Shown: in pieces, positions 18,181-30,153 of the stretch
Position numbering within the stretch: position 1 is the stretch's first letter
Layout of the letters: each line of letters opens with the position of its first letter
Source: Comamonas suwonensis
GTDB lineage: Bacteria; Pseudomonadota; Gammaproteobacteria; Burkholderiales; Burkholderiaceae_C
Assembly: GCF_012844455.2 (NCBI RefSeq)
Contig: NZ_JABBCQ020000005.1
Coordinates: forward strand, 221,884 to 285,883
Reading direction: 5' to 3'
Length of the DNA stretch: 64,000 nucleotides
The notes under the pieces: generated by a model
The model's input: the letters and a program-made list of their open reading frames with translations, nothing else
Told to the model about the DNA's origin: nothing
Database searches by the model: none
Translations under genes and position numbers: made by a program

Positions 18181-19167
18181 ATGAACAACTCCAGAGCATT
18201 CACATCCTCCCAATGGCTGCAGCCGCACAACCTGCTGAAAATCTCGGTTGGGGTCGCGCTGCTGACCATTGTTTTGAAAACGCTGGCCTGGTGGTTGACG
18301 GGCTCTGTCGGCTTGCTGTCGGATGCGCTGGAATCCTTTGTGAATCTGGCCGGAGCCATGTTCGCCCTGACCATGGTGACTGTGGCCAAGCGCCCAGCGG
18401 ATGCCGAGCATCCCTATGGACACCACAAGGCGGAGTACTTCTCGGCCGGGTTTGAGGGCGTGCTGGTCATGGGGGCCAGCCTGGCTATCGCATGGGCCGC
18501 GCTGTCGAGACTGTGGAACCCTCAGCCGCTGGAGCAACTGAGCTGGGGCCTGATGCTGTCGCTGGTCAGCACCGTTTTCAATGGCCTGCTGGCCTGGGTC
18601 ATGCTGCGCTCGTCGCGGAAATTTCGCTCCATGGCCCTGGCGGGGGATGCCAAGCATCTGTTCACCGATGTTTGGACCTCGATCGGCGTGGTGGTCGGCC
18701 TGCTGGCCGCTGCCTTGACGGGGTGGCTCTGGGTCGATGCGCTGGTCGCATTGGCTGTCGCCATCCATATTTTTATTCAAGGCATGCAGCTGGTCTGGCA
18801 GTCCTCGCAAGGCTTGATGGATCAGGCGCTGAATGCGCCGCAGCGCCTCAAGATCGATACGCTGCTGGATGGCTACGCCAAGCGCAGCGAAGGGGTGAGC
18901 TTTGACAATATTTACAGCCGCCAGGCGGGGGAGCGCAGCTTTGTGGACTTTCACATGCATGTTCCAGGCCAGTGGAGCGTGCAGCGCGCGGCACAATTGC
19001 GCACTGAAATTGAAGCGGCGCTACTGCAGGCCATACCGGGTCTGTACGCCCGGATTGAGTTGCTTCCCATGGGCATGAACACCGTCAGTGAAGTCGCGGA
19101 TGGTGACGCTGGCGTTGAAGTTGGGCGAGAAGCACCAGGCGCGGCACAGGAAGGTTTCCGAGAATGA
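18181..19167 (+). CDS. Cation diffusion facilitator family transporter
   Basis: The 328-residue inner-membrane protein exports divalent metal ions (zinc, iron, manganese or cobalt) in exchange for protons. Metal-site motifs are visible in [12 protein letters not shown] (TM2) and [12 protein letters not shown] (TM5), and the [12 protein letters not shown] loop is typical of the family. A cytoplasmic C-terminal ferredoxin-like domain follows ([10 protein letters not shown]). The last codons overlap the dtd start in an ATGA junction, implying translational coupling. Which metal is moved cannot be read from sequence. Confidence 0.9.
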   Translation: MNNSRAFTSSQWLQPHNLLKISVGVALLTIVLKTLAWWLTGSVGLLSDALESFVNLAGAMFALTMVTVAKRPADAEHPYGHHKAEYFSAGFEGVLVMGASLAIAWAALSRLWNPQPLEQLSWGLMLSLVSTVFNGLLAWVMLRSSRKFRSMALAGDAKHLFTDVWTSIGVVVGLLAAALTGWLWVDALVALAVAIHIFIQGMQLVWQSSQGLMDQALNAPQRLKIDTLLDGYAKRSEGVSFDNIYSRQAGERSFVDFHMHVPGQWSVQRAAQLRTEIEAALLQAIPGLYARIELLPMGMNTVSEVADGDAGVEVGREAPGAAQEGFRE

Positions 19168-19625
19168 TGAGTGTGATTCAGCGCGTCAAGCAGGCGCGTG
19201 TGGAAGTCGATGGCCGCATGACCGGCCAGATCGAACAAGGCCTGCTGGCGCTGGTCTGTGCCGAGCGTGGCGATACCGAGGTGGAGGCCGACAAGCTGCT
19301 GGCCAAGATGCTCAAGTTGCGCATCTTCAGCGATGAGGCAGGGAAGATGAACAAAAGCGTGCAGGATGTGGGTGGCGGCCTGCTCATCGTCAGTCAGTTC
19401 ACGCTGGCAGCGGATACCAAGGGCGGCAACCGCCCCAGCTTTACTGCTGCAGCCACCCCCGATGAAGGCCGGCGCCTCTACAACTACTTTGTGGACAAGG
19501 CCCGCGCAGCCCACCCCGCGGTGCAGACCGGTGAATTTGCCGCCGACATGCAGGTGCATCTGGTGAACGACGGGCCGGTGACTATTCCCCTGCGCATAGA
19601 GCCAGCGGTAAACCCACAGTCGTAA
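19164..19625 (+). CDS. dtd: D-aminoacyl-tRNA deacylase
   Basis: Dtd removes D-amino acids mischarged onto tRNA, protecting translation. The 153-residue product matches family length and has the catalytic-region motifs [17 protein letters not shown] and the C-terminal GPVTIPL (Gly-Pro motif region). The start overlaps the end of the CDF transporter gene by 4 bases. An ATG-ATG pair at the start leaves a one-codon ambiguity. Confidence 0.96.
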   Translation: MMSVIQRVKQARVEVDGRMTGQIEQGLLALVCAERGDTEVEADKLLAKMLKLRIFSDEAGKMNKSVQDVGGGLLIVSQFTLAADTKGGNRPSFTAAATPDEGRRLYNYFVDKARAAHPAVQTGEFAADMQVHLVNDGPVTIPLRIEPAVNPQS

Positions 19626-19719
19626 ATCAGGGCTTAGAGGGCGCATGCCCCATGGCAGTCAGGGGCCAAGCTGAAGCCTGACAAGGCGTGGATGGAATGG
19701 CCCCGGATAATTCAGCCCT

Positions 19720-21129
19720 ATGAATACCTCCACCAGCGCCGCCAAGGCCACTGATTCCTCCGCTTTCTCGGCGCTGCCCCTGTCCCCTGAAATGCTGGCC
19801 AACCTCCAGCAATTGGGCTACACGCAGATGACGCCCATTCAGGCTGCCAGTTTGCCACTGACCCTGCAAGGCAAGGACCTGATTGCTCAGGCCAGCACCG
19901 GCAGCGGCAAGACCGCCGCCTTTGGCTTGCCCATGGTGGATCGTCTCAATCCTCGCTGGTTTGCCGTCCAAGCCCTGGTGCTGTGCCCCACGCGCGAGCT
20001 GGCCGATCAGGTCGCTACCGAAATCCGCCGTCTGGCGCGCGCGCAGGAAAACATCAAGGTCGTGACCGTCTATGGCGGCGTGCCCTCGCGCAACCAGATC
20101 GCATCGCTGGAGAACGGTGCCCACATCGTTGTTGGCACACCCGGCCGCGTGATGGACCTGATGGAGCGCGGCAAGCTCGACATCAGCAACCTCAAGACTC
20201 TGGTGCTGGACGAAGCCGATCGCATGCTGGACATGGGCTTCTTCGGCGACATCGTCACCGTCGCAGAGCAGTGCCCGGCAGATCGCCAGACCCTGCTGTT
20301 CTCGGCCACCTATCCTGAAGGCATTGCCAGTCTTGCCAATCGCTTCATGCGCGACCCGCAGACCGTGAAGGTGGCTGCACAGCACAGCGCCGGCAAGATC
20401 GAGCAGCGCTGGTACGAGGTGGCCGCCCGCGACAAGGTGGCAACCGTGGCCAAGCTGCTCGCCCACTTCCGCCCTGAATCGACCATTGCCTTTTGCAATA
20501 CCAAGCAGCAATGCCGTGACGTGGTGACGGCGCTGCAGGCCGAAGGCTTCAGCGCGCTGGCGCTGTTTGGCGAGCTGGAGCAGCGCGAGCGCGACGAAGT
20601 ACTGGTGCAGTTTGCCAACAAGAGCTGCAGCGTGCTGGTGGCGACCGATGTGGCTGCGCGCGGCCTGGATATTGCCGACCTGTCCGCCGTCATCAATGTG
20701 GATGTGACGCCGGATTCGGAAGTGCACATCCACCGCATTGGCCGCACAGGCCGCGGCGATGCAGAAGGTCTGGCGCTGAATCTGGTCAGCATGGACGAGA
20801 TGGGCAGCGTGGGCAAAATCGAGCAATTGCAAGGCCGTGCGTCGCAGTTCTTCCCTGTCGATGAGCTGACCCCCGCGGCTGGTGGCGAGCTGCTGCCCCC
20901 CATGATGACCATTCAGATCATTGGCGGGCGCAAGGAGAAAATCCGCGCTGGCGACGTGATGGGAGCCATGTGTGCCGACTTTGGCTACAGCCGTGACCAG
21001 ATCGGCAAGATCAGCGTCAACGATTTCTCCACCTATGTGGCGGTGGACCGCAAGATTGCCTCGGCAGCCTGTGCCAAGCTCAATGGTGGCAAGGTCAAGG
21101 GCAAGACGGTGCGCGCACGTCTGCTGTAA
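19720..21129 (+). CDS. dbpA: ATP-dependent RNA helicase DbpA
   Basis: DbpA is a DEAD-box helicase that acts in 50S ribosome assembly through hairpin 92 of 23S rRNA. The 469-residue product has the Q motif (MTPIQAASLP), Walker A (ASTGSGKTAAF), PTRELADQ, the DEAD box (VLDEADRML), SATYPE, ARGLDI and HRIGRTGR. The C-terminal 75 residues form the DbpA RNA-binding domain (TIQIIGGRKEKIRAGDVMGA), which separates it from RhlE or SrmB. A strong terminator follows at 21184-21225. Confidence 0.96.
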   Translation: MNTSTSAAKATDSSAFSALPLSPEMLANLQQLGYTQMTPIQAASLPLTLQGKDLIAQASTGSGKTAAFGLPMVDRLNPRWFAVQALVLCPTRELADQVATEIRRLARAQENIKVVTVYGGVPSRNQIASLENGAHIVVGTPGRVMDLMERGKLDISNLKTLVLDEADRMLDMGFFGDIVTVAEQCPADRQTLLFSATYPEGIASLANRFMRDPQTVKVAAQHSAGKIEQRWYEVAARDKVATVAKLLAHFRPESTIAFCNTKQQCRDVVTALQAEGFSALALFGELEQRERDEVLVQFANKSCSVLVATDVAARGLDIADLSAVINVDVTPDSEVHIHRIGRTGRGDAEGLALNLVSMDEMGSVGKIEQLQGRASQFFPVDELTPAAGGELLPPMMTIQIIGGRKEKIRAGDVMGAMCADFGYSRDQIGKISVNDFSTYVAVDRKIASAACAKLNGGKVKGKTVRARLL

Positions 21130-21183
21130 AAATATCAGTCAAATTGGCCTCAAGCACTTTTGTGTAAAGCGCTGAGTGCTCCT

Positions 21184-21225
21184 AAAAAGCCTTCTCGACG
21201 CCTTTCGTTGCTGAGAAGGCTTTTT
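21184..21225. terminator. Bidirectional intrinsic terminator
   Basis: A 13-bp perfect stem AAAAAGCCTTCTC / GAGAAGGCTTTTT with a 16-base loop lies between the convergent dbpA and TauE/SafE genes. T-runs flank both sides, so it can stop transcription from either strand. Confidence 0.9.
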
Positions 21226-21245
21226 GCTTTGGGTTGGCGTAGGGC

Positions 21246-22019
21246 TCAACCTCTGGCGAAGAACAGTCCCGCCATCACCAGCCCCGTGGCCACAATGCCC
21301 CAGCGCAGGATGTGGGCCGGAATCTTGCGCGCTACGCGTGCGCCGCCGTAGCCGCCTGCAGTGGCTGCGACCATCATCACCAGCGCTTGCTCCCATTGCA
21401 CGATCCCGCCCACGGCGTAGATGGTGACGGCAATGGCCGTGAGCAGGGCTGAGACCAGGTTTTTCATGCCGTTCATGGCGTTCAGCTGGGTCTGGCCCAG
21501 CAGGCCGAACAGGGCCAGCAGCAAGATGCCCAGACCGCCGTTGAAGTAGCCTCCGTACACCGTCACGATCAGCATGCCGATAGCAGCCTTGCTGGTATTG
21601 GTTGCCTTGAGTGTGGCGCTGCCGGCATTCTTGCCCGAGGCCCAGGCACGCAGCTGCGGGGCGAAGGCAAACATGGCGGTGGCGGCCAGCAGCAGCCAGG
21701 GAACGACTTTCCGGAAGGTCTCATCGGGGGTAAACAGCAGCAGCGCGGCCCCCGCAGAGCCGCCAACCAGCGATAGAGCGATCACCTGCTTCATTGACAG
21801 GCCGGGCGGCGACTGCATATCGTCCTTGAAGCCCCAGGCGCCCGCCATATAGCCAGGCAGCAAGGCCACGGTGCCGGTGGCGTTTGCCACCACAGGGGGG
21901 ACGCCGGTAAAGACCAGCGCAGGCAGGGTCAGAAAGCTGCCGCCGCCAGCCACGGCGTTGAGCGCGCCAGCGGCAAAGGCAGCGACCAGCAGCAGGGCGA
22001 GGTGGCCCAGGTTGTCCAT
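21246..22019 (-). CDS. Sulfite exporter TauE/SafE family protein
   Basis: The 257-residue membrane protein has about eight hydrophobic segments and the family hallmarks GALNAVAGGGSFLTLPAL near the N-terminus and GGYFNGGLGILLLALFGL in the second half. Members export sulfite, sulfoacetate or other small organic anions. It is divergent from a Bug-type receptor across a 150-bp AT-rich gap. The substrate is not evident and no sulfonate catabolic genes are adjacent. Confidence 0.9.
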   Translation of the reverse strand: MDNLGHLALLLVAAFAAGALNAVAGGGSFLTLPALVFTGVPPVVANATGTVALLPGYMAGAWGFKDDMQSPPGLSMKQVIALSLVGGSAGAALLLFTPDETFRKVVPWLLLAATAMFAFAPQLRAWASGKNAGSATLKATNTSKAAIGMLIVTVYGGYFNGGLGILLLALFGLLGQTQLNAMNGMKNLVSALLTAIAVTIYAVGGIVQWEQALVMMVAATAGGYGGARVARKIPAHILRWGIVATGLVMAGLFFARG

Positions 22020-22089
22020 GGATTGGTCTCCTGATTGGGAATCTTGTGGTGCGCCGATCTATTGGAGATCGAACCACTTAATTATTTTT

Positions 22090-22136
22090 AGAAATAAAAA
22101 AATGTAAAAACAGTATTTTGAGAAATAAACCAATGT
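22090..22136. repeat. Paired 16-bp direct repeats in AT-rich divergent promoter region
   Basis: AGAAATAAAAAAATGT (22090-22105) and AGAAATAAACCAATGT (22121-22136) differ at two positions and are spaced 31 bp apart, close to three helical turns. They lie between the divergent TauE/SafE and Bug genes in DNA far more AT-rich than its surroundings. A regulator binding on one DNA face is a reasonable inference; AT-rich chance similarity is the alternative. Confidence 0.4.
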
Positions 22137-22171
22137 TTTGACAATCACTTCTTACGTTAAGGAGTGTTGTC

Positions 22172-23155
22172 GTGAATCTGCCCCGTTTCTTCTCTCGCAC
22201 CGCGTGGGCCTTGCTGGCCGCTACTGGCGTGCAGGGTGCAGCCATGGCTCAGCAGCCTGATTTTCCGGCGCGCTCCGTCAAGCTGGTGGTGGCGAACGGC
22301 GCGGGCAGCGCGCCTGATTTGCTGGCGCGCCAGGTGGGCAATGTGGTGGGCAAGGAATGGAAGCAGGCCGTTGTGGTGGAGAACAAGGGCGCAGCAGGCG
22401 GCGTCTCGGCCGTGGATGCCGTAGTCAAGGCCCAGCCCGATGGCTACACCCTGCTGGTGGGCGGCGATAGTGCCATCACCATCATGCCCAATGTGCAGCG
22501 CAACTTGCCTTATGACGTCAAGAACGACCTGGTGCCGGTGACCAAGCTCGGCCAGTCCGACTTTGTGTTGGTGGCCAACCCGAAGAAGGGTTTCAAGACC
22601 GTGCAGGACTTTGTGAGCTATGCCAAGGCTCACCCCGGCAAGATCAACTACGCATCGTCCGGTACGGGCGGTGCCCAGCATCTGGCGATGGAGCAGTTCA
22701 AGCAGCGCGCAGGCTTTTTCGCCACGCATATTCCCTATCGCGGTGGCCCCCAAGGTCTTCAGGATGTGCTGGCGGGTCAGGTCGATGTGATGTTGATTGC
22801 GGTGGCACCCGCCATCACGCAGATTCAAAGCGGCAAGCTGACCGCGCTGGCCGTGTCAGGCCTGCAACGCCATGCCTTGCTGCCCCAGGTGCAGACGCTG
22901 GCTGAGACGTACAAAGGCTTTGAGGCCGGAGCCTGGTTTGGTCTGTTTGCGCCCAAGGGCACGCCCGCCGCCTTGGTGCAAGCCATTGCACAGGATACGG
23001 ACCGCGCCCTGAAGGACCCAGAGCTGCGCAAGAGTCTGCTGCAGCAAGGCATTACGCCTGTGGGTGAAGGCCAGCAGATCTTTGCCAAGCAGATCAAGAC
23101 TGAAGATGTGCGCGTAGCGCAATTGGTGCGCACCATTGGCCTGAGCGTCGAGTAA
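22172..23155 (+). CDS. Bug-family tripartite tricarboxylate transporter receptor
   Basis: The 327-residue protein has a signal peptide (cleavage near AMA-QQ) and the Bug family fold seen in PARSVKLVVANGAGSAPDLLARQ, VVENKGAAGGVSAVDAV, INYASSGTGGAQHLAMEQF and HIPYRGGPQGLQDVLAGQVD. Bug proteins are periplasmic receptors for carboxylates or other small organic acids, and are greatly expanded in Burkholderiales. No TctA/TctB membrane partners are adjacent, as is common for orphan Bug receptors. The ligand is unknown. A strong terminator follows. Confidence 0.93.
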   Translation: MNLPRFFSRTAWALLAATGVQGAAMAQQPDFPARSVKLVVANGAGSAPDLLARQVGNVVGKEWKQAVVVENKGAAGGVSAVDAVVKAQPDGYTLLVGGDSAITIMPNVQRNLPYDVKNDLVPVTKLGQSDFVLVANPKKGFKTVQDFVSYAKAHPGKINYASSGTGGAQHLAMEQFKQRAGFFATHIPYRGGPQGLQDVLAGQVDVMLIAVAPAITQIQSGKLTALAVSGLQRHALLPQVQTLAETYKGFEAGAWFGLFAPKGTPAALVQAIAQDTDRALKDPELRKSLLQQGITPVGEGQQIFAKQIKTEDVRVAQLVRTIGLSVE

Positions 23156-23171
23156 ACAGTCTCAGCATTAA

Positions 23172-23217
23172 AAAGCGGTCTGTCCAAGCACTAGCTTGGC
23201 CAGACCGCTTTGTTTTT
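23172..23217 (+). terminator. Intrinsic terminator after Bug receptor gene
   Basis: AAGCGGTCTG-t-CCAAGC-ACTA-GCTTGG-c-CAGACCGCTT forms a long near-perfect stem followed by TGTTTTTGG. It ends the Bug gene transcript and may also serve the convergent ybeY gene. Confidence 0.9.
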
Positions 23218-23242
23218 GGTAGCGTCAATGCTGCTCAGCAGC

Positions 23243-23701
23243 TTACTGAGCGTACGGGTCCTCAAACCCCATCTCTTTCATGATGTCGCTCTCGTAGGCT
23301 TCCATCTCCTCGGCATCTTCCTCGCTGGTCTCATGGTCCCAGCCCTGCGCATGCAGCGTGCCGTGCACCAGCAGGTGGGCGTAATGCTCTTCCAGCGTCT
23401 TGTTCTGCTCTTTGGCTTCGCGCTCCACCACGGGGGCGCAGAGAACCAGGTCGGCCATCACGGTTGGTTCTTGCTGGTAGTCAAAGGTCAGCACATTGGT
23501 CGCGTAATCCTTTTGACGGAATTCGCGGTTGAGCTTCTGGCCTTCTTCGGTGTCGACAATGCGCACGGTGATCTCGGCATCCACCGCCAGCGCGTGGCGA
23601 ATCCAGGTCGTGACCTTGCTGCGGGTCAGCAGTTCGCGGTGGGCTGTGGCTTCGGCAGAGGGGCCAAATTGCAGAGACAGTTGCAGTTGATTTAGAGACA
23701 T
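23243..23701 (-). CDS. ybeY: Endoribonuclease YbeY
   Basis: YbeY is a zinc-dependent endoribonuclease for 16S rRNA 3' maturation and ribosome quality control. The 152-residue product has the signature zinc motif H-x3-H-x5-H in [15 protein letters not shown], and the upstream [15 protein letters not shown] stretch typical of the family. It lies downstream of phoH in the same direction, the usual phoH-ybeY arrangement. Confidence 0.96.
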   Translation of the reverse strand: MSLNQLQLSLQFGPSAEATAHRELLTRSKVTTWIRHALAVDAEITVRIVDTEEGQKLNREFRQKDYATNVLTFDYQQEPTVMADLVLCAPVVEREAKEQNKTLEEHYAHLLVHGTLHAQGWDHETSEEDAEEMEAYESDIMKEMGFEDPYAQ

Positions 23702-23709
23702 TTTGGCTT

Positions 23710-23750
23710 GTAGCGCTTATTTGGTAAGCGCTGGTAGCTATGAAGTTTGA
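23710..23750. repeat. REP-like intergenic palindrome, copy b
   Basis: GTAGCGCTTATTTGGTAAGCGCTGGTAGCTATGAAGTTTGA fills the gap between phoH and ybeY. The GCGCTTA/TAAGCGC arms are self-complementary, and the unit matches the other copies in this window. Confidence 0.55.
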
Positions 23751-24758
23751 TTAAAGCTCATCTGCCGTAGGCAGCGGGCGGCTGGCTCGGGGCTTGGGGG
23801 CTTTGGGTGCGCTCGTGCCTTCGGTCACACGGCCACGGGCGTCGTAAGCATCCACAATGCGGGCGACCAGCGGGTGGCGCACCACGTCCACACTGGTGAA
23901 GTGATTGACGGAGATGCCCTTGACGCGGCGCAGCACGCGCTCGGCATCGACCAGGCCGCTGGGCGCACCCTTGGGCAAATCCACCTGGCTCACGTCGCCT
24001 GTCACCACGGCCTTGGCACCAAAGCCGATGCGGGTGAGAAACATCTTCATCTGCTCGGGCGTGGTGTTCTGGGCTTCGTCCAGAATCACAAAGGCGTTGT
24101 TCAGCGTGCGCCCGCGCATAAAGGCCAGCGGCGCGATCTCGAGCACATTGCGCTCAAAAGCCTTTTGCACTTTCTCGTAGCCCATCAGGTCGTACAGCGC
24201 GTCGTACAGCGGGCGCAGATAGGGGTCTACCTTCTGTGTCAGGTCGCCGGGCAGAAAGCCCAGACGCTCGCCAGCCTCGACAGCAGGGCGAGTCAGCACA
24301 ATGCGCTGCACGGCGCTGCGCTCCAGCGCATCGACGGCGCAGGCCACGGCCAGATAGGTCTTGCCGGTACCTGCGGGGCCAATGCCGAAGGTAATGTCAT
24401 GCTTGGCAATGTTCTCCAGGTACAGCGCCTGATTGGGCGTGCGAGCCCGCAGATCGGCGCGGCGCGTGGTCAGCTGGGGCGCGGTCAGGTCGGCTTCCAG
24501 CATTTCGACATCGCCAGCCAGCATCAGTTGCAGGGTATCGTCGGCGATGACGTCGTCAGCCAGCTCATACAGGGCTTGCAGCAGTTCCAGCGCTTCATTG
24601 GCCTTGGCTTTGGGGCCGTCGATCTTGAACTGCTCGTGGCGGTGAGCGATCTTGACGCCCAGCGCAATTTCAATGGTGCGCAGGTGCGCGTCCGTCGGTC
24701 CGCAGAGATGGGACAGGCGTGAGTTGTGGTGGGGAGTGAAAGAGTGGCGCAGGATCAC
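23751..24758 (-). CDS. phoH: PhoH-like ATPase (YbeZ)
   Basis: The 335-residue cytoplasmic ATPase has Walker [13 protein letters not shown] near residue 131 and Walker [10 protein letters not shown] near 222, with an N-terminal extension beginning [20 protein letters not shown] that is standard for the betaproteobacterial form. YbeZ works with YbeY in RNA metabolism and ribosome maturation. It is divergent from ruvA across about 50 bp, and ybeY follows downstream. Confidence 0.93.
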   Translation of the reverse strand: MILRHSFTPHHNSRLSHLCGPTDAHLRTIEIALGVKIAHRHEQFKIDGPKAKANEALELLQALYELADDVIADDTLQLMLAGDVEMLEADLTAPQLTTRRADLRARTPNQALYLENIAKHDITFGIGPAGTGKTYLAVACAVDALERSAVQRIVLTRPAVEAGERLGFLPGDLTQKVDPYLRPLYDALYDLMGYEKVQKAFERNVLEIAPLAFMRGRTLNNAFVILDEAQNTTPEQMKMFLTRIGFGAKAVVTGDVSQVDLPKGAPSGLVDAERVLRRVKGISVNHFTSVDVVRHPLVARIVDAYDARGRVTEGTSAPKAPKPRASRPLPTADEL

Positions 24759-24806
24759 GCGGATAATTTCTCAAAAGATGGCCGCACAGTGCGGCAAAGG
24801 ACTTCA

Positions 24807-25382
24807 ATGATAGGCAAATTGACTGGAACGCTGCTGGAAAAAAACCCGCCCGAGGTATTGGTGGACTGCGGCGGTGTGGGCTACGAAGTGCAAGTGCCCA
24901 TGAGCACCTTCTACAACCTGCCCGCCAACGGCACCAAGGTGGCCTTGCTGACCCATTTTGTAGTGCGCGAAGACGCCCAGCTGCTGTTTGGCTTTGCCAC
25001 AGCCCGCGAGCGTCAGACGTTTCGCGAACTCATCAAGATCACTGGCGTGGGCCCGCGCATGGCGCTGGCCGTGCTCAGTGGTCTGAGCATTGATGATCTC
25101 GCGGATGCGGTATCGCAGCAGGAAGCAGGGCGATTGGTCAAAGTGCCGGGTATTGGCAAAAAAACGGCCGAACGCCTGCTGCTCGAGCTCAAGGGCAAGA
25201 TCGGGGCAGATACCGGCGCGCAGTCGCTTTTTGCCAATAACAATGACCAGAACGATATTCAGCAGGCGCTGATGGCGCTGGGTTACTCGGACAAGGAAGC
25301 GTCTGCCGCCCTCAAGAAACTCCCACCCGATGTAGGGGTGAGCGAGGGGATTAAGCTCGCGCTCAAGGCTTTGACGAAATAG
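24807..25382 (+). CDS. ruvA: Holliday junction branch migration protein RuvA
   Basis: RuvA binds the Holliday junction as a tetramer and loads RuvB. The 191-residue product begins [15 protein letters not shown], the standard start, with two helix-hairpin-helix motifs ([15 protein letters not shown] and [18 protein letters not shown]) and the mobile C-terminal domain III that contacts RuvB ([20 protein letters not shown]). The open frame extends upstream to 24726 but the conserved start is at 24807. ruvB is not adjacent: it begins 4.8 kb downstream on the same strand. Confidence 0.97.
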   Translation: MIGKLTGTLLEKNPPEVLVDCGGVGYEVQVPMSTFYNLPANGTKVALLTHFVVREDAQLLFGFATARERQTFRELIKITGVGPRMALAVLSGLSIDDLADAVSQQEAGRLVKVPGIGKKTAERLLLELKGKIGADTGAQSLFANNNDQNDIQQALMALGYSDKEASAALKKLPPDVGVSEGIKLALKALTK

Positions 25383-25430
25383 CTTGCTGGCCCTGCGCCA
25401 GCCCGGTCGTGAACTGCAGGAGGACACGAT

Positions 25431-26993
25431 ATGAGGTGGTGGAGACAGGGCAGGCGCATCGCCCCTCGATGTGCAAGTGTGGTGCTGGTCCTGCTGACCG
25501 CTTGCGGCGGAGGAGGAGGGGGCAGTGTTCCTGATCCAGGACCGGGGCCGGACGATGGCCCTGGCGTTGGTGGAGGAGGTGGCGGTGGTGTTGCCGGCAC
25601 TGAAGACATCAACCCTCCGTCAGGTCCGCCCAAAGCCTATGTGCTGGATTCGCTGGTGGTTCCTGCGGCGGAATCTGCGGCAGCGACCAGAGGCGTGGCG
25701 CTGTCCACTGCCGCTGTGCGGCCTCAGGCCGTCAGTCTGGCGTTACCGCAGTGGAGTAATGCCCCGCTGCCTTTAATGCCTGTGCCAGGTCTGCCCATGC
25801 AAATAGGTGCGCCTCGGGACTTGTCTTCGTTGCAGTCTGCAGGAGACATGTCCCGAATGCTGAAGTGGACCGAGGAACCCGATGGCGGGCTGGTCGCGGC
25901 GATCAGCATTACCTCCACCGGTGCCTATGGGGTGCGCCTGGGGCTGGTTGTTGATGCCTTGCCGGATGCGGCCCAGATTCGTTTGTACCGGCAGGACCGC
26001 ACCAAGACGGGATTTGAGACCACGGGCCAGGCCATCAACGAGGCCATTGCTCGAAATCGTCGCGTCGATGGCAATACGCAGGCGGCCCGCATCTGGTGGA
26101 CGCCTGACCAGGGGGCCGAAGAGGTCACTCTGGAAATCGGCCTGCCCGCAGGGGTGCCCACTTCGCAGCTACGGATTGCCCTTCCCGCGCTCACTCACGC
26201 CTATATCAATCTGGCGTTGCCCATGCAGGCTGATTTGCGTGAGAATTTCGTCAGCAGGAATGTGGGCGATGCAGGTGACTGCGAGCAGGATGCCAGCTGT
26301 GCCAACCAGTATGCGACCGAACGCAATGCCTTGGCGCGCATGACTTATGTGGGTCCAGACAACCGTTATTACTACTGCACAGGCTCTTTGCTGAACAACA
26401 CCAGGCTTGATTACACGCCGTACTTCCTGTCGGCCAACCACTGCATCTCTACGCAGGCATCGGCCACTTCGCTGCGTACCGACTGGTTCTTTCGTTCGGC
26501 CAGCTGCAACAGCTTTGAGCCCAATGCCCAGACCACCGCACTACAGCGTGGAGCGACCCTGCTTTATGCGGCGGCAGCCACTGATACCACGCTGATGCGA
26601 CTCAATGAAGCGCCACCAGCTGGTGCCACGCTGACTGGCTGGGACGCTCGCGGCACAGCGGTGGCGGGTACGGCCATTTACGGCCTGCATCATCCGCAGG
26701 GCGACTGGCTCAAGTACAGCGAAGGTCAGGTACAGCGTCTGAGTAACTGTACGGTTGGCAATGGTGGTGTCACCTGCAGCCCTGGCAATGCGCAAAGCGA
26801 TTATCTGAATATCAGCTGGAGCAAGGGCATCACCGAAGGTGGCAGCAGCGGATCGTCCATTTTTGTGAACGGCCGCGTAGTGGGAACGCTGTCTGGCGGC
26901 AGCAGTTCATGTACGGCCAGCGGCGGATCCGATGTCTATAGCCGCTTCGACCGGGCTTTCAATAGCCCGATAGGGAACTGGCTGGCGCAGTAG
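25431..26993 (+). CDS. Secreted trypsin-like serine protease (lipoprotein)
   Basis: The 520-residue protein starts with a lipoprotein signal ending in LLTAC (Cys25), then a Gly/Pro-rich linker to about residue 65. The catalytic domain is in the C-terminal half, with a chymotrypsin-fold triad His337 (SANHCIS), Asp385 (TDTTLMRL) and Ser473 (GGSSGSS). Cysteine pairs and length resemble lysyl-endopeptidase-like S1 proteases. It is predicted to be exported and anchored by lipid. The start follows a strong AGGAGG. It lies 48 bases after ruvA, with no functional link apparent. Confidence 0.85.
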   Translation: MRWWRQGRRIAPRCASVVLVLLTACGGGGGGSVPDPGPGPDDGPGVGGGGGGGVAGTEDINPPSGPPKAYVLDSLVVPAAESAAATRGVALSTAAVRPQAVSLALPQWSNAPLPLMPVPGLPMQIGAPRDLSSLQSAGDMSRMLKWTEEPDGGLVAAISITSTGAYGVRLGLVVDALPDAAQIRLYRQDRTKTGFETTGQAINEAIARNRRVDGNTQAARIWWTPDQGAEEVTLEIGLPAGVPTSQLRIALPALTHAYINLALPMQADLRENFVSRNVGDAGDCEQDASCANQYATERNALARMTYVGPDNRYYYCTGSLLNNTRLDYTPYFLSANHCISTQASATSLRTDWFFRSASCNSFEPNAQTTALQRGATLLYAAAATDTTLMRLNEAPPAGATLTGWDARGTAVAGTAIYGLHHPQGDWLKYSEGQVQRLSNCTVGNGGVTCSPGNAQSDYLNISWSKGITEGGSSGSSIFVNGRVVGTLSGGSSSCTASGGSDVYSRFDRAFNSPIGNWLAQ

Positions 26994-27018
26994 CAGTCCG
27001 GAGGGACCCACAAGGGCG

Positions 27019-27555
27019 TTATTTGCCGGTCAATTTTTTGACCGCGGCTTCGGTTTGCTGCACATGGGCCAAAGGGTCGCTGCTGATGAGTGAAAACTTC
27101 ACCTTGCCATCCTGTCCCACGACATAGGAAATACGGTTGGCCATGGCGGGGTTGGCAGCGGCTGCAGCGTCATAGGCCTTGATGGTCTGGGCCTTGGGGT
27201 CGGAGGCTACGGCAAATTGGTCGCGGCAGGCCTCGGTGGAAAAGCGCTTGAGCGTGTCGATGTCGTCATGCGACATGCCTACCACCGTGGCACCCATGGC
27301 GGTGAACTGAGGCGTGGCTTCGGCAAAGGCATGGGCTTCCAAAGTGCAGCCTTGGGTGAACGCCTTGGGGAAGAAGTACAGCACTACCGGCCCCTTTTTC
27401 AGCGCGGCGGCCATGTCAAAGTCAAACGCCTTACCAGCGACTGCCGCCGACGTCTTGAAGCTGGGCGCGGCATCGCCGACTTTGAGCGCCGCCTGAGCTG
27501 CGGGGGCTAGCAGGGCGGCGAGCAGCCAGGGGGCGAGCGGATGTATTTTGAACAT
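27019..27555 (-). CDS. Periplasmic peroxiredoxin
   Basis: The 178-residue product has a signal peptide (cleavage near AQA-AL) and an AhpC/TSA thioredoxin fold. The peroxidatic cysteine lies in FTQGCTLEAHAF, where BCP/PrxQ proteins have a second cysteine five residues on; here that position is His, so a 1-Cys or other resolving mechanism is implied. Another cysteine sits in FSTEACRDQF. It probably reduces peroxides in the periplasm. ATG 27555 has an AAGG site and gives a proper signal peptide; a longer frame exists upstream. Confidence 0.85.
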   Translation of the reverse strand: MFKIHPLAPWLLAALLAPAAQAALKVGDAAPSFKTSAAVAGKAFDFDMAAALKKGPVVLYFFPKAFTQGCTLEAHAFAEATPQFTAMGATVVGMSHDDIDTLKRFSTEACRDQFAVASDPKAQTIKAYDAAAAANPAMANRISYVVGQDGKVKFSLISSDPLAHVQQTEAAVKKLTGK

Positions 27556-27674
27556 GGCAAAGCCTTTAAGAACGTGTGTGCGGCCTCTACGATGCCATGG
27601 ATTGTTCGTCATCCTTCATTCGCCTTGCTGTTGTCCTGCCTACTGCACTTTTGCTAGCCCCTTTGCTTGCGTGC

Positions 27675-29966
<2,292 letters not shown>

Positions 29967-30153
29967 GGAGGGGACTTCAAGAGGAGGTGATGGAGAGAAC
30001 GGTGCAAGCGCACCGACGTATCTACCGCGCAGAATTGCGTGAGGCGTTTGCACTGCATTCTGTGAAACACCCATGACGAAGCTGTGACATGAATGCGGCG
30101 CGAACAGCCTGGGCGCAACAGGGCGGCGCTAATGCGCGGCACAATTGAGGTCT

